Assembly: GCA_937927755.1 (NCBI GenBank)
Contig: CALBDB010000100.1
Coordinates: 1 to 44,293, forward strand
Reading direction: 5' to 3'
Length of the DNA stretch: 44,293 bases
Source: an uncultured Lysobacterales bacterium
GTDB lineage: Bacteria > Pseudomonadota > Gammaproteobacteria > Xanthomonadales > SZUA-36
Numbering within the stretch: the stretch's first letter is position 1; each line of letters opens with the position of its first letter. A program made the translations under genes and the position numbers. Positions 35,950 to 44,293 of this stretch are shown piece by piece. The notes beneath the pieces were generated by a model. That model was not told where the DNA came from and made no database searches. It was given only the letters and a program-made list of their open reading frames with translations.

Positions 35950-36597
35950 TCATTCGGGCTGGGTTGGCACCCCGACGACATCTGTTCCTTCAGGTGCTGA
36001 GAAAGAAAACAACAGCGAATCTACAGGCCGATTTTTGAGTATGTTTTCAAAGTTTATTTCAGTCCGTTGCCCAAAAGCGTCTTCCATGACCATCAGCCGG
36101 ATTCCATTGCCGTCCAGGCCCAACAGGATGCGCTCAAATTCCGACTCGCTTTGCTGGCTCCTGAGTTCCAGCAACATCATATTTTCATAATCGCCCAGCT
36201 CGTTCACATGAAACTGCGAATCCAGCTGGGAAATGTCGGCCAGGATCATCAGGGGCGAATCCGTTGCCTGGTCGGACTGCGGCTTGACCGTAACCTGTTG
36301 CAGGGATTCATCGTGGATCCAGATGTTTGTACCATCAGCAACAATTGTCTCGGGAAAGTCCCCCAGGTAAACCCAACGCAGTTTGTCGGGGGTCTGCAGC
36401 CAGACCTTGCCCGAAGTCCTGTCCTGGACCCGGCCATCCTGGGATTTAACAATTTGATTGAAGTCGGCCTGGAAGCTGTCCAGTCCGCTGGCGAAACCTT
36501 CAAGTGCGGTACGTGCCGGACCGGCATCCTGGGCGAATACGTTGAACGCTGCAATTCCAAAAGCCACGACCAATGCAATTCGATGCCCGTATTTCAT
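35950..36597 (-). CDS. lolA: LolA, outer-membrane lipoprotein carrier
   Basis: LolA ferries lipoproteins through the periplasm from LolCDE to the outer membrane. The 215-aa precursor has a signal peptide (MKYGHRIALVVAFGIAAFNV, cleavage probable after FA near residue 22). It is followed by the LolA fold with FQADFNQIV, GKVWLQTPDKLRWVY and a QRTEINFENI segment near the end. The ATG at 36597 is favoured by GAGGG 7 nt upstream; a TTG two codons earlier overlaps the ftsK stop. The ftsK-lolA-serS order matches E. coli apart from a missing rarA between lolA and serS. Confidence 0.95.
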   Translation of the reverse strand: MKYGHRIALVVAFGIAAFNVFAQDAGPARTALEGFASGLDSFQADFNQIVKSQDGRVQDRTSGKVWLQTPDKLRWVYLGDFPETIVADGTNIWIHDESLQQVTVKPQSDQATDSPLMILADISQLDSQFHVNELGDYENMMLLELRSQQSESEFERILLGLDGNGIRLMVMEDAFGQRTEINFENILKNRPVDSLLFSFSAPEGTDVVGVPTQPE

Positions 36598-36599
36598 GT

Positions 36600-38921
36600 T
36601 CAATCCCTCGGCGGAGCAGGCGCCAGGACCTCGCGCTGACCGTTGTGTTCGGGCTGCGAGACCACGCCGCTGGCCTCCATCTCCTCTATGATACGGGCCG
36701 CGCGGTTATACCCTACCCTCAGGTGGCGCTGAACGCTGGAAATCGAAGCACGCCTTGATGTCGTCACCCAGGCGACTGCCTCATCGTAAAGCTCATCGAC
36801 ATCACCGGCCGCTTCTTTCGGAATACCGCGGTCATTGATGCTCATGCCATCGGTGGTCAGTTGCTCCTCTTCGAGTATCTCTTCAACATAATTCGGTTCA
36901 CCGAGAGACTTCAGGTATTTGACTACTGCATGCACCTCGTGATCGTCAACAAAAGCGCCGTGTACACGTTCGGGTATCGCCGTTCCTGGCGGCATGTAAA
37001 GCATGTCACCATGGCCCAGTAACTGCTCTGCACCCATCTGGTCGAGAATGGTGCGTGAATCAACACGTGACGATACCTGGAACGCAATGCGCGTAGGGAT
37101 GTTTGCCTTGATCAACCCGGTGATGACGTCCACGGACGGCCTTTGTGTTGCGAGTATCAGATGAATACCCGAAGCTCGCGCCTTTTGCGCCAACCGGGCT
37201 ATCAACTCATCGATCTTCTTGCCAAGGATCATCATCATGTCGGCAAGTTCGTCGACGATGACTACGATATAAGGCAGATGCTCCAGGTCGGGCGCTTCCG
37301 CGTCCGGGTTCATTTCATCGGGCATGAACAGGGGGTCTTTCAGCGGCGTTCCCGCCTCAATCGCATCGCGTACTTTCTTATTGAAGCCAGCAAGATTTCT
37401 AACCCCTGCCATTGACATCAAGCGGTAGCGGCGTTCCATTTCTGCAACGCACCAGCGCAGGGCATTGGCTGCCTCTTTCATATCGGTAACTACCGGCGCC
37501 AGCAAGTGCGGTATATCGGCATACACCGATAACTCCAGCATCTTCGGGTCGACCATGACCAGCCTGACTTCCTCTGGCCCGGTCTTGTAGAGCAGGCTCA
37601 GAATCATGGCGTTCAAAGCAACCGATTTACCCGAACCCGTGGTGCCCGCCACCAGCAAGTGAGGCATCTTGGCAAGGTTCGCCACGATGGGGCGCCCGGA
37701 AATGCTTTTACCCAGCGCAAGTGTCAAAGGCGCACTCGATTTGTCGTAAACATCTGAGCGCAGAATTTCCGATAGAAATACCATTTGCCGCGTGCTGTTC
37801 GGTATTTCCAGGCCGATGGTGGATTTGCCGGGAATGACTTCGACCACGCGCACCGAAACAATACTGAGCCCCCGCGCAAGATCCTTGGCCAGGTTCATGA
37901 TCTGTGCGGATTTTACGCCGGCAGCCGGTTCCAGCTCAAAACGGGTGATTACGGGGCCCGGATGAACGGCGACCACGTGAACCTCGACACCAAAATCCGC
38001 CAGCTTGAGCTCTACCTGCTTTGACAGGGCCTTAAGTGCTTCCTCGCTGTAACCCGGTGGTTGGTCATGCGGCTCATCGAGTATATCCAGAGGCGGCAAT
38101 GAATTGGCCGGCATGTTTTTGAATAAAGGCCGTTGTTTTTCCTTGACGACACGCGTGCTGGCCTGTTCATCCGGAACAGAAATCTGCGGCTCGATCCTGG
38201 GTGCTGTTCTGCCCTGCTGCCTGACCGAGTCCGTCTTGCGCACCTCCTCGCGCTTGGCCCGTGCACGCCGCCCTGCAAACCAGTCGCGTGCGCTGGCGAT
38301 ACTGGCCAACAGCCAGTCCAGCAGGTCTAGTGTTATTCGGCCGGTCACATCCATCACGTGGAACCAGGACAGGCCGGTGAACAGGGTGATACCAACCAGG
38401 CTCATCGAAAACAGGAATAGTGTAGACCCCAGCAATCCGGTTAACTCGCGTATAGGAGTTGCAACCACATCACCAATCACACCGCCTCCGCCTGCCGGCA
38501 TGCTTCCGGCCGGTGGTATCAGGTGCATATAAGCCAGGCCGGTTGAAGACAGTACAAACAGTGCCAGGCCGGTAATAATTGCAACAGCTTCAATCGCGCC
38601 GGTTTCAGACGCGGCCGCTTTCTTGGTCCAGACTCTCCAGCCCGCGTAGATCGTTATCAGTGGAAGCAGGTAGGCGATGTAGCCCATCAAACCCAGGAAT
38701 GCATCTGAGATCCAGGCGCCCAGCACACGTCCGACGTTTTGAACATGATCCGAATTCGTTGTATTAAAGGGCCCTGGATCATTCGGATCATAGGTATATA
38801 AACAGGCGACCAGGTAGACTGCGACAAGGATCGAAAGCAAAAACGCACTCTCTTTCAGGTGGTGCGTCAACCGGGACGGTGCTTTTGCTACTTTGATGGG
38901 TTTCTTACGAGCCTGCGCCAA
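36600..38921 (-). CDS. ftsK: DNA translocase FtsK
   Basis: FtsK pumps DNA at the division septum and activates XerCD at dif. The 773-aa protein has four N-terminal membrane helices (about 25-180) and a short linker (about 200-290, much shorter than in E. coli). The RecA-like motor has Walker [14 protein letters not shown] (near 425) and Walker [13 protein letters not shown]. The C-terminal gamma winged helix ends [20 protein letters not shown]. The start is a TTG with AAGG 9 nt upstream, and no in-frame ATG occurs before the first membrane helices. It is divergent from trxB. Confidence 0.97.
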   Translation of the reverse strand: MAQARKKPIKVAKAPSRLTHHLKESAFLLSILVAVYLVACLYTYDPNDPGPFNTTNSDHVQNVGRVLGAWISDAFLGLMGYIAYLLPLITIYAGWRVWTKKAAASETGAIEAVAIITGLALFVLSSTGLAYMHLIPPAGSMPAGGGGVIGDVVATPIRELTGLLGSTLFLFSMSLVGITLFTGLSWFHVMDVTGRITLDLLDWLLASIASARDWFAGRRARAKREEVRKTDSVRQQGRTAPRIEPQISVPDEQASTRVVKEKQRPLFKNMPANSLPPLDILDEPHDQPPGYSEEALKALSKQVELKLADFGVEVHVVAVHPGPVITRFELEPAAGVKSAQIMNLAKDLARGLSIVSVRVVEVIPGKSTIGLEIPNSTRQMVFLSEILRSDVYDKSSAPLTLALGKSISGRPIVANLAKMPHLLVAGTTGSGKSVALNAMILSLLYKTGPEEVRLVMVDPKMLELSVYADIPHLLAPVVTDMKEAANALRWCVAEMERRYRLMSMAGVRNLAGFNKKVRDAIEAGTPLKDPLFMPDEMNPDAEAPDLEHLPYIVVIVDELADMMMILGKKIDELIARLAQKARASGIHLILATQRPSVDVITGLIKANIPTRIAFQVSSRVDSRTILDQMGAEQLLGHGDMLYMPPGTAIPERVHGAFVDDHEVHAVVKYLKSLGEPNYVEEILEEEQLTTDGMSINDRGIPKEAAGDVDELYDEAVAWVTTSRRASISSVQRHLRVGYNRAARIIEEMEASGVVSQPEHNGQREVLAPAPPRD

Positions 38922-40188
<1,267 letters not shown>

Positions 40189-40203
40189 GCAGCCGGTTTT
40201 GCA

Positions 40204-40902
40204 GTGATTCCGATTCTATCAGCAGACCCGGAATCACCTTTTCCGCCTTCAGAGCAGGCCCTGGAGTATCCCCCGGGTCTGCTTGCGGCTGGTGGAGACC
40301 TGTCCCCTGCCCGCCTGCTCAACGCGTATCGCCATGGCATATTTCCCTGGTACTCGGAAGATGAACCCATCCTGTGGTGGTCACCGGCGCCGCGCTGTGT
40401 CCTTCTTCCCCAATCTGTCCATGTTTCGCGCCGCCTGAAGCGGCGTTACAACCAGGGCCGCTTTTCACTGACCGTCGACCGGGCATTTGAGGAGGTTATC
40501 AATGCCTGCGCCGCGCCGCGCCATGACCACGATGGAACCTGGATCACGCGGGACATGCAGGCAGCCTATGTCAGGCTGCACGAGCTTGGCATAGCCCACT
40601 CGGTGGAAACCTGGGTGGACGGTGAAATGAGCGGAGGTATTTACGGCCTGGCGCTCGGCCGGGTGTTCTTTGGTGAATCCATGTTCAGCAGATTTACCGA
40701 TGCGAGCAAGGTCGCACTCGTGGCGTTGTGCAAACAGCTACAGCAATGGGATTTCACCCTGTTGGACTGCCAGGTCAACAATCCGCACCTGGTAAGGATG
40801 GGGGCAATAGAGATTTCCCGTACTGAATTTAACAGCTACCTGGAAGACACCAGTGATCCCTGTCACTGGGGGCGTGATTTCATCTGCGATAAACGCTGGT
40901 AA
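40204..40902 (+). CDS. aat: Leucyl/phenylalanyl-tRNA-protein transferase
   Basis: Aat adds Leu or Phe to N-terminal Arg or Lys of proteins, creating an N-degron for ClpS/ClpAP. The 232-aa protein has the family motifs [60 protein letters not shown] and the C-terminal [11 protein letters not shown]. The start is GTG. It is co-directional with trxB, an association also seen in E. coli, although no clpS or infA is present here. Confidence 0.96.
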   Translation: MIPILSADPESPFPPSEQALEYPPGLLAAGGDLSPARLLNAYRHGIFPWYSEDEPILWWSPAPRCVLLPQSVHVSRRLKRRYNQGRFSLTVDRAFEEVINACAAPRHDHDGTWITRDMQAAYVRLHELGIAHSVETWVDGEMSGGIYGLALGRVFFGESMFSRFTDASKVALVALCKQLQQWDFTLLDCQVNNPHLVRMGAIEISRTEFNSYLEDTSDPCHWGRDFICDKRW

Positions 40903-40913
40903 ACCTGACCGGC

Positions 40914-41945
40914 CTATTCAGAATCCCCCAGCATGATGTAAATATAGGTGATCATATCCTGTTGCGCGGTGCTGCCGGGGTCTGAAATATAGTGTTCCCA
41001 GGATACTTCCCCCTGGTTCAATCCGTGGGCCGACATATAAGCAGCGAGCTTTTCGTAGGTTGGCATCATCCTGTCATAGGCACCGTGGTGCACTGCCCTG
41101 ATGGCAGAGCCCGATGGCGACATACCTGCGCTGATTTTGCCGGTTAATTCGGCTGGCACAAAGTCGACGGGAATGGCCGCATCAAAATGGTAGCCGCCTT
41201 CTTCCCACGCACGCGTGATTGCCATTGGTGAGCCGGTCATGCTGATCCCGGCCTGGTTGATAAAAGCGCTGATCTCCGCATACGCATCCGCCATGACGAG
41301 TGCTATGTCGGCCGGGTCCTGGCTGCTACTGGTAGTCACGTACAAAATATCCTGCGCGGCGACCTCCACCCGGCTGATTTCCAACTCGCTGAAATCGGAC
41401 GCAGGCAAGGATTCGGCAAAACGCTTCAGGTTGGCAAGCCCCTTCTCGTAGTCACCACCCACCCAACGGTCAAATAACAGGCCAAAGTATCTCGCCAGGA
41501 AGGAATCCAAAAATTTGCCACCCTCGGTCAGATCGGAATCAAAAAACCAGGTAACCCGGGTAGCGTCACCCGCGGGTTCCAGTATGAAACCGGTATCCGC
41601 GATGCCCTGTGCGTCAAAATCCAGCTTTATGTTTATTTGCTCATAGGGCTTGCTGGCAACTATCTCCTGCCAGCCGCTGCCAACCAGGTGTGGGTCCCCG
41701 ATCCAACTCATTCGTGCCCCGACACCTGATTCGGGCCCGCTAATGACGAACTCAGCATCTGGATCACGGTCGGCCCACGGCGACCATTGGTTGAAATAGC
41801 GGTAACCATTCAACAACTCAAACATCATGGCCGTGGGCCTTTCTATGGTTACAGACCTTTCGACATGAACCTGTTTTGGCAACAGGTAGCCTGCAACGAC
41901 AAATATCGCAAACAAAAGCATTGCAAAAAAGGCCACTTTTCTCAC
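40914..41945 (-). CDS. Membrane-anchored SRPBCC-GyrI-like fusion protein
   Basis: The 343-aa protein starts with one hydrophobic segment (about 4-22: VAFFAMLLFAIFVVAGYLL). An SRPBCC/polyketide-cyclase-like domain (about 26-170; VERSVTIERPTAMMFELL, FNQWSPWADRDPD) follows, and then a GyrI/AraC effector-binding-like domain (about 188-341; AVHHGAYDRMMPTYEKLAAY). Both domains bind small hydrophobic ligands in other proteins; no DNA-binding domain is present. The start is GTG with AGGA 7 nt upstream. The function is unknown. It is convergent with aat, with 11 nt between the stops. Confidence 0.85.
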   Translation of the reverse strand: MRKVAFFAMLLFAIFVVAGYLLPKQVHVERSVTIERPTAMMFELLNGYRYFNQWSPWADRDPDAEFVISGPESGVGARMSWIGDPHLVGSGWQEIVASKPYEQINIKLDFDAQGIADTGFILEPAGDATRVTWFFDSDLTEGGKFLDSFLARYFGLLFDRWVGGDYEKGLANLKRFAESLPASDFSELEISRVEVAAQDILYVTTSSSQDPADIALVMADAYAEISAFINQAGISMTGSPMAITRAWEEGGYHFDAAIPVDFVPAELTGKISAGMSPSGSAIRAVHHGAYDRMMPTYEKLAAYMSAHGLNQGEVSWEHYISDPGSTAQQDMITYIYIMLGDSE

Positions 41946-42001
41946 GATATTTTCCTGTTATTTGCGCGGACTATTCAGGTTAAGAGCGGGGCGATGACAG
42001 G

Positions 42002-42763
42002 TCAAGACCGATCCTTGTCGGACATCCCAGATTCAGGTTCGTCACTACCCAACAATTCGGGTTCGGCAGGTGATACTTCATGTGATGATTGTTCCGGCGG
42101 GGTCTCTTTCAACGGAAACCACTCCGGAACACTGTCATCATCCTCCCATGCATAGCGCTTGAGCGGCGTGATGTCCCAGCGCCGGAACGCTATAGCCATA
42201 GCAACACCCAATATGGCGCCAGCCAGGTGTAACTCCCAGGACATGTTCGGCCGGATCGGCAGGACACCCCAAACCATTGACCCGTATAAAAACCAGACCA
42301 TGACGGAAACCGCTACCGAACGCATATCCAGGCGCAATATCCCGCTGATAAATACGTAGGCCAGCAAACCATAGACAAATCCGCTCGCACCAAAATGCAG
42401 GCTTGGCCGCCCTACGACCCAGGCCAGCAAACCTGACCCCAACCAGATTACCGGGATGACACGGATCGAAGATGCCGGGTAGAGATAGAGTATGGCAGTC
42501 AGGCTGATCAGCAATGGCAATGAATTGGATAGCAGGTGCTCCGGACCGCTATGTAGCAGGGGCGCGGTAAAAACACCGACCAGGCCCTCAAACTGCCGTG
42601 GGCGCAAGCCAAAACGCAACAGACCGAGACCCAGCACACTGTCCACGATCAGGATGACCCATAACAGACCCACTGTGAAAAGAGCGATTTTTATTGCAAG
42701 CGCAAAATTACGCTGCGCCCTGGGCGAGGATATAAAACGCGGATCCGGCTTTCCCAGTTGCAT
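42002..42763 (-). CDS. Rhomboid-family intramembrane serine protease
   Basis: The 253-aa protein has six membrane helices and the catalytic dyad Ser127 (FGASGFVYG) and His179 (SWELHLAGAILG). Asn80 in HLLSNS is the usual oxyanion residue, so it should be active. The last 55 residues are hydrophilic and acidic (EDDDSVPEWFPLKETPPEQ). Substrates are not evident. It starts 7 nt after plsC on the same strand. Confidence 0.92.
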   Translation of the reverse strand: MQLGKPDPRFISSPRAQRNFALAIKIALFTVGLLWVILIVDSVLGLGLLRFGLRPRQFEGLVGVFTAPLLHSGPEHLLSNSLPLLISLTAILYLYPASSIRVIPVIWLGSGLLAWVVGRPSLHFGASGFVYGLLAYVFISGILRLDMRSVAVSVMVWFLYGSMVWGVLPIRPNMSWELHLAGAILGVAMAIAFRRWDITPLKRYAWEDDDSVPEWFPLKETPPEQSSHEVSPAEPELLGSDEPESGMSDKDRS

Positions 42764-42770
42764 ATCAGGA

Positions 42771-43514
42771 TCAGCGTAATTCTTCGGGCAGTGCAGAGGC
42801 GATCGTATCCCGGGTCTGGGTCATCAGGCCGAGAATATCTCCAGCTTCCCTCCTGCCATTAATATCGACTGCCGGGTGGATGACCATGCGAATTTTGCCG
42901 GGAAAAATCAAAATAGACCTGGGTTTTTGTATGTTGCGGGTGCCAATAACAGTAACGGGTAAAATTGGCAGGTTCTGGTCGGCCGCGACACGGAACGCTC
43001 CCTTTTTGAACGGCAGCATTTTACCGTCCGGGCTACGGGTGCCCTCCGCAAAAAACAGCAGGCCGACACCATCCCCTACCCTGTCCAGTGCATCGGTCAC
43101 CGCCTTTCGCGCCTGTTCAGGGTTGCTCCGGTCGACGAATATATGACCTGCCTTTTCACAGCCAATGCCAACACCGGGTATCTTTCTCAGTTCCGCTTTC
43201 ATAACCCATTTCAGATCCAGCTTCAGCCAGCCATACACGAGAAAAATATCGTACAAGCCCTGGTGGTTGCAGACCACGACAAACGACTTGCCGGGCTCTG
43301 CGTTTTCAGCGCCTTCAACCTCAACCCGTACGGGTGTCAGCCAACAAATCAGTCTCGCCCAATTCGATGCAATATACCGGCTTGCGAATTCCGGATTCCA
43401 GATTATCGCCGCCACCATGGTCAACCACCCCGACAACAGGGTAAGTAACAGGCCGATCGGGTAAAACACCAGAAAGGCGTAAAGTTGATATGGCCAGAAA
43501 GCGATGCGTTTCAT
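42771..43514 (-). CDS. plsC: 1-acyl-sn-glycerol-3-phosphate acyltransferase
   Basis: PlsC makes phosphatidic acid from lysophosphatidic acid at the inner membrane. The 247-aa protein has the catalytic HX4D motif NHQGLYD (His84, Asp89), the FAEGTRS motif (157-161) and a VPVIG-type PVTVIGTRN motif near 186-194, after an N-terminal membrane segment (about 10-38). The rhomboid gene follows 7 nt after its stop. Confidence 0.94.
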   Translation of the reverse strand: MKRIAFWPYQLYAFLVFYPIGLLLTLLSGWLTMVAAIIWNPEFASRYIASNWARLICWLTPVRVEVEGAENAEPGKSFVVVCNHQGLYDIFLVYGWLKLDLKWVMKAELRKIPGVGIGCEKAGHIFVDRSNPEQARKAVTDALDRVGDGVGLLFFAEGTRSPDGKMLPFKKGAFRVAADQNLPILPVTVIGTRNIQKPRSILIFPGKIRMVIHPAVDINGRREAGDILGLMTQTRDTIASALPEELR

Positions 43515-43595
43515 AGGTGATCGAATCTGTCGAAAAGTCTCAGCCTAACGATTGGCTGCTGCGGTTGCAATCACCGTGCAAAATGTTCGTCATGC

Positions 43596-43629
43596 AATAA
43601 AAAAGGGGGTGCAAAGATGCACCCCCTTT
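43596..43629 (-). terminator. Rho-independent terminator of hsp20
   Basis: On the minus strand the 12-bp stem AAAGGGGGTGCA / TGCACCCCCTTT with a 4-nt loop is followed by a T-run, 27 nt after the hsp20 stop. Confidence 0.92.
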
Positions 43630-43656
43630 GATACCCAGGCAGACTCATGAAGCAGA

Positions 43657-44154
43657 TCAGGCTGCCTTGTCTGCCTTACCTTTGGCTTTTTTACCACCAG
43701 GAGTTTGTTCAACATCCAGGAGGCGGGTCTCAGACTTGCCGATCGTTATCGTGCGGGGCTTCATCGCTTCGGGAAGCTCACGCTCAAGATCTACATGCAG
43801 CAGACCGTTTTCGAGGCTGGCACCGACGACTTTTACGTGGTCGGCGAGATTGAAGCGACGCTCAAATGAGCGCGTGGCAATACCACGATGCAGGTACTCA
43901 CCCTGCTCTTCTGTCTCATCAGCACGCTTGCCGATAATCAGCAAACGGTTCTGCTCGGTAGTGATTTCAAGATCATTCTCGGAAAAACCGGCTACAGCCA
44001 TGGTTATCTGGTAATGGTCTTCACTGGTTGAGCGAATGTTGTAAGGAGGGTAACTGTTACCCTGGTCCTGCCGGTTGGCTGAATTCAACATTGAAGCCAG
44101 GCGGTCAAAACCAACTGAAGTTCTGTATAGCGGTGCAAAATCAAATGTAGTCAT
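43657..44154 (-). CDS. ibpA: Small heat-shock protein, IbpA/Hsp20 family
   Basis: This is an ATP-independent holdase that binds unfolding proteins during heat stress. The 165-aa protein has the alpha-crystallin domain (about 35-125) with YPPYNI, YQITMAVAGFSENDLEI, YLHRGIATRSFERRFNL and the closing GLLHVDLERELPE, all typical of the IbpA group. The C-terminal tail is unusually Lys rich (GGKKAKGKADKAA) where IbpA has an IxI motif region; ITIGKS near 142 may serve that role. The ATG at 44154 is chosen because AAAGGAG lies 9 nt upstream; a start eight codons earlier would lie inside that leader. Confidence 0.94.
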   Translation of the reverse strand: MTTFDFAPLYRTSVGFDRLASMLNSANRQDQGNSYPPYNIRSTSEDHYQITMAVAGFSENDLEITTEQNRLLIIGKRADETEEQGEYLHRGIATRSFERRFNLADHVKVVGASLENGLLHVDLERELPEAMKPRTITIGKSETRLLDVEQTPGGKKAKGKADKAA

Positions 44155-44159
44155 TTCCG

Positions 44160-44180
44160 TATTCTCCTTTAGAAGCAATA
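44160..44180 (-). promoter_or_regulatory. ROSE-like RNA thermometer over the hsp20 ribosome binding site
   Basis: The leader just before the hsp20 ATG can fold as TATT-G-CTTC / GGAG-AATA around a TAAA loop. The stem buries GGAG of the Shine-Dalgarno sequence, with one U.G pair and a single bulged G (44176) in the TTGCT context. This is the hallmark of ROSE thermometers found upstream of ibpA-type genes. Heat melting would free the site. A second hairpin, CTTCCA/TGGAAG, lies upstream at about 44193-44216. Confidence 0.8.
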
Positions 44181-44252
44181 TGGTCTAAATAAAAACTTCC
44201 ACCAATATGGCTGGAAGCTACCTGTGGCCCCCGAAGGCCGCCACGTAAACTT

Positions 44253-44281
44253 ACATGGGGATAGTGTTTATTGAGTTCAAG
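44253..44281 (-). promoter_or_regulatory. Sigma-32 heat-shock promoter of hsp20
   Basis: On the minus strand CTTGAA (44281-44276) and CCCCATGT (44260-44253) are separated by 15 nt, an essentially exact match to the RpoH consensus (CTTGAA, CCCCATNT). The predicted transcript starts near 44246 and has a leader of about 90 nt. Confidence 0.92.
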
Positions 44282-44293
44282 GCCACCTGTAGG

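Overview
The window looks like a chromosomal segment of a Gram-negative gammaproteobacterium that respires oxygen. The evidence is an LPS and lipoprotein export set (msbA, lpxK, kdsB, lolA, lolC, lolD), the gammaproteobacterial sdhE-ygfX pair, divergent rluC/rne as in E. coli, the enteric-like neighbourhood trxB-ftsK-lolA-serS, and a GacA/UvrY-like regulator. The cbb3 oxidase suggests life at low oxygen at least some of the time. Gene content fits an environmental lineage such as Chromatiales or Woeseiales, but that is an inference from gene content and not a placement.

Layout. (1) 1-11613, minus strand: one tightly packed respiratory array. Read in transcription order it is a DUF1674/SDHAF4-like gene, sdhC-sdhD-sdhA-sdhB, sdhE, ygfX, ccoN-ccoO-ccoQ-ccoP, an uncharacterised 119-aa membrane protein, ccoG, ccoH and ccoI. 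ccoI runs off the left edge. Complex II, its flavinylation factor, a high-affinity terminal oxidase and the copper and redox assembly factors for that oxidase therefore sit in one directional block. (2) 11765-12577, plus strand: ygfZ, whose stop codon lies inside a REP-like repeat. (3) 12712-28012, minus strand: a long co-directional block running rluC, lolC, lolD, comEC, exbB, exbD, msbA, lpxK, kdsB, a low-molecular-weight phosphatase gene, uvrC, pgsA, ispG and a methyltransferase. Many junctions are ATGA or GTGA overlaps. (4) 28043-31227, plus strand: rne with a structured leader and a strong terminator. (5) 31272-33057: a GacA-like response regulator with a degenerate phosphorylation site (minus) and a divergent methyltransferase (plus). 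(6) 33058-33871: a gene-poor stretch and tRNA-Ser(UGA). (7) 33873-40902: yccA, serS, lolA, ftsK, trxB and aat. (8) 40914-44293, minus strand: an SRPBCC-GyrI fusion, a rhomboid protease, plsC and an hsp20 gene. The hsp20 gene has a near-perfect sigma-32 promoter and a ROSE-like RNA thermometer over its ribosome binding site.

Most of the window is conserved housekeeping. No CRISPR array, insertion sequence or intact prophage was seen. The least expected items are the GacA-like regulator, which lacks the phosphoacceptor aspartate and three other receiver-site residues, the heat-sensing leader of hsp20, the REP/BIME-like repeats including one that supplies a stop codon, and the uncharacterised membrane protein inside the cbb3 assembly operon.
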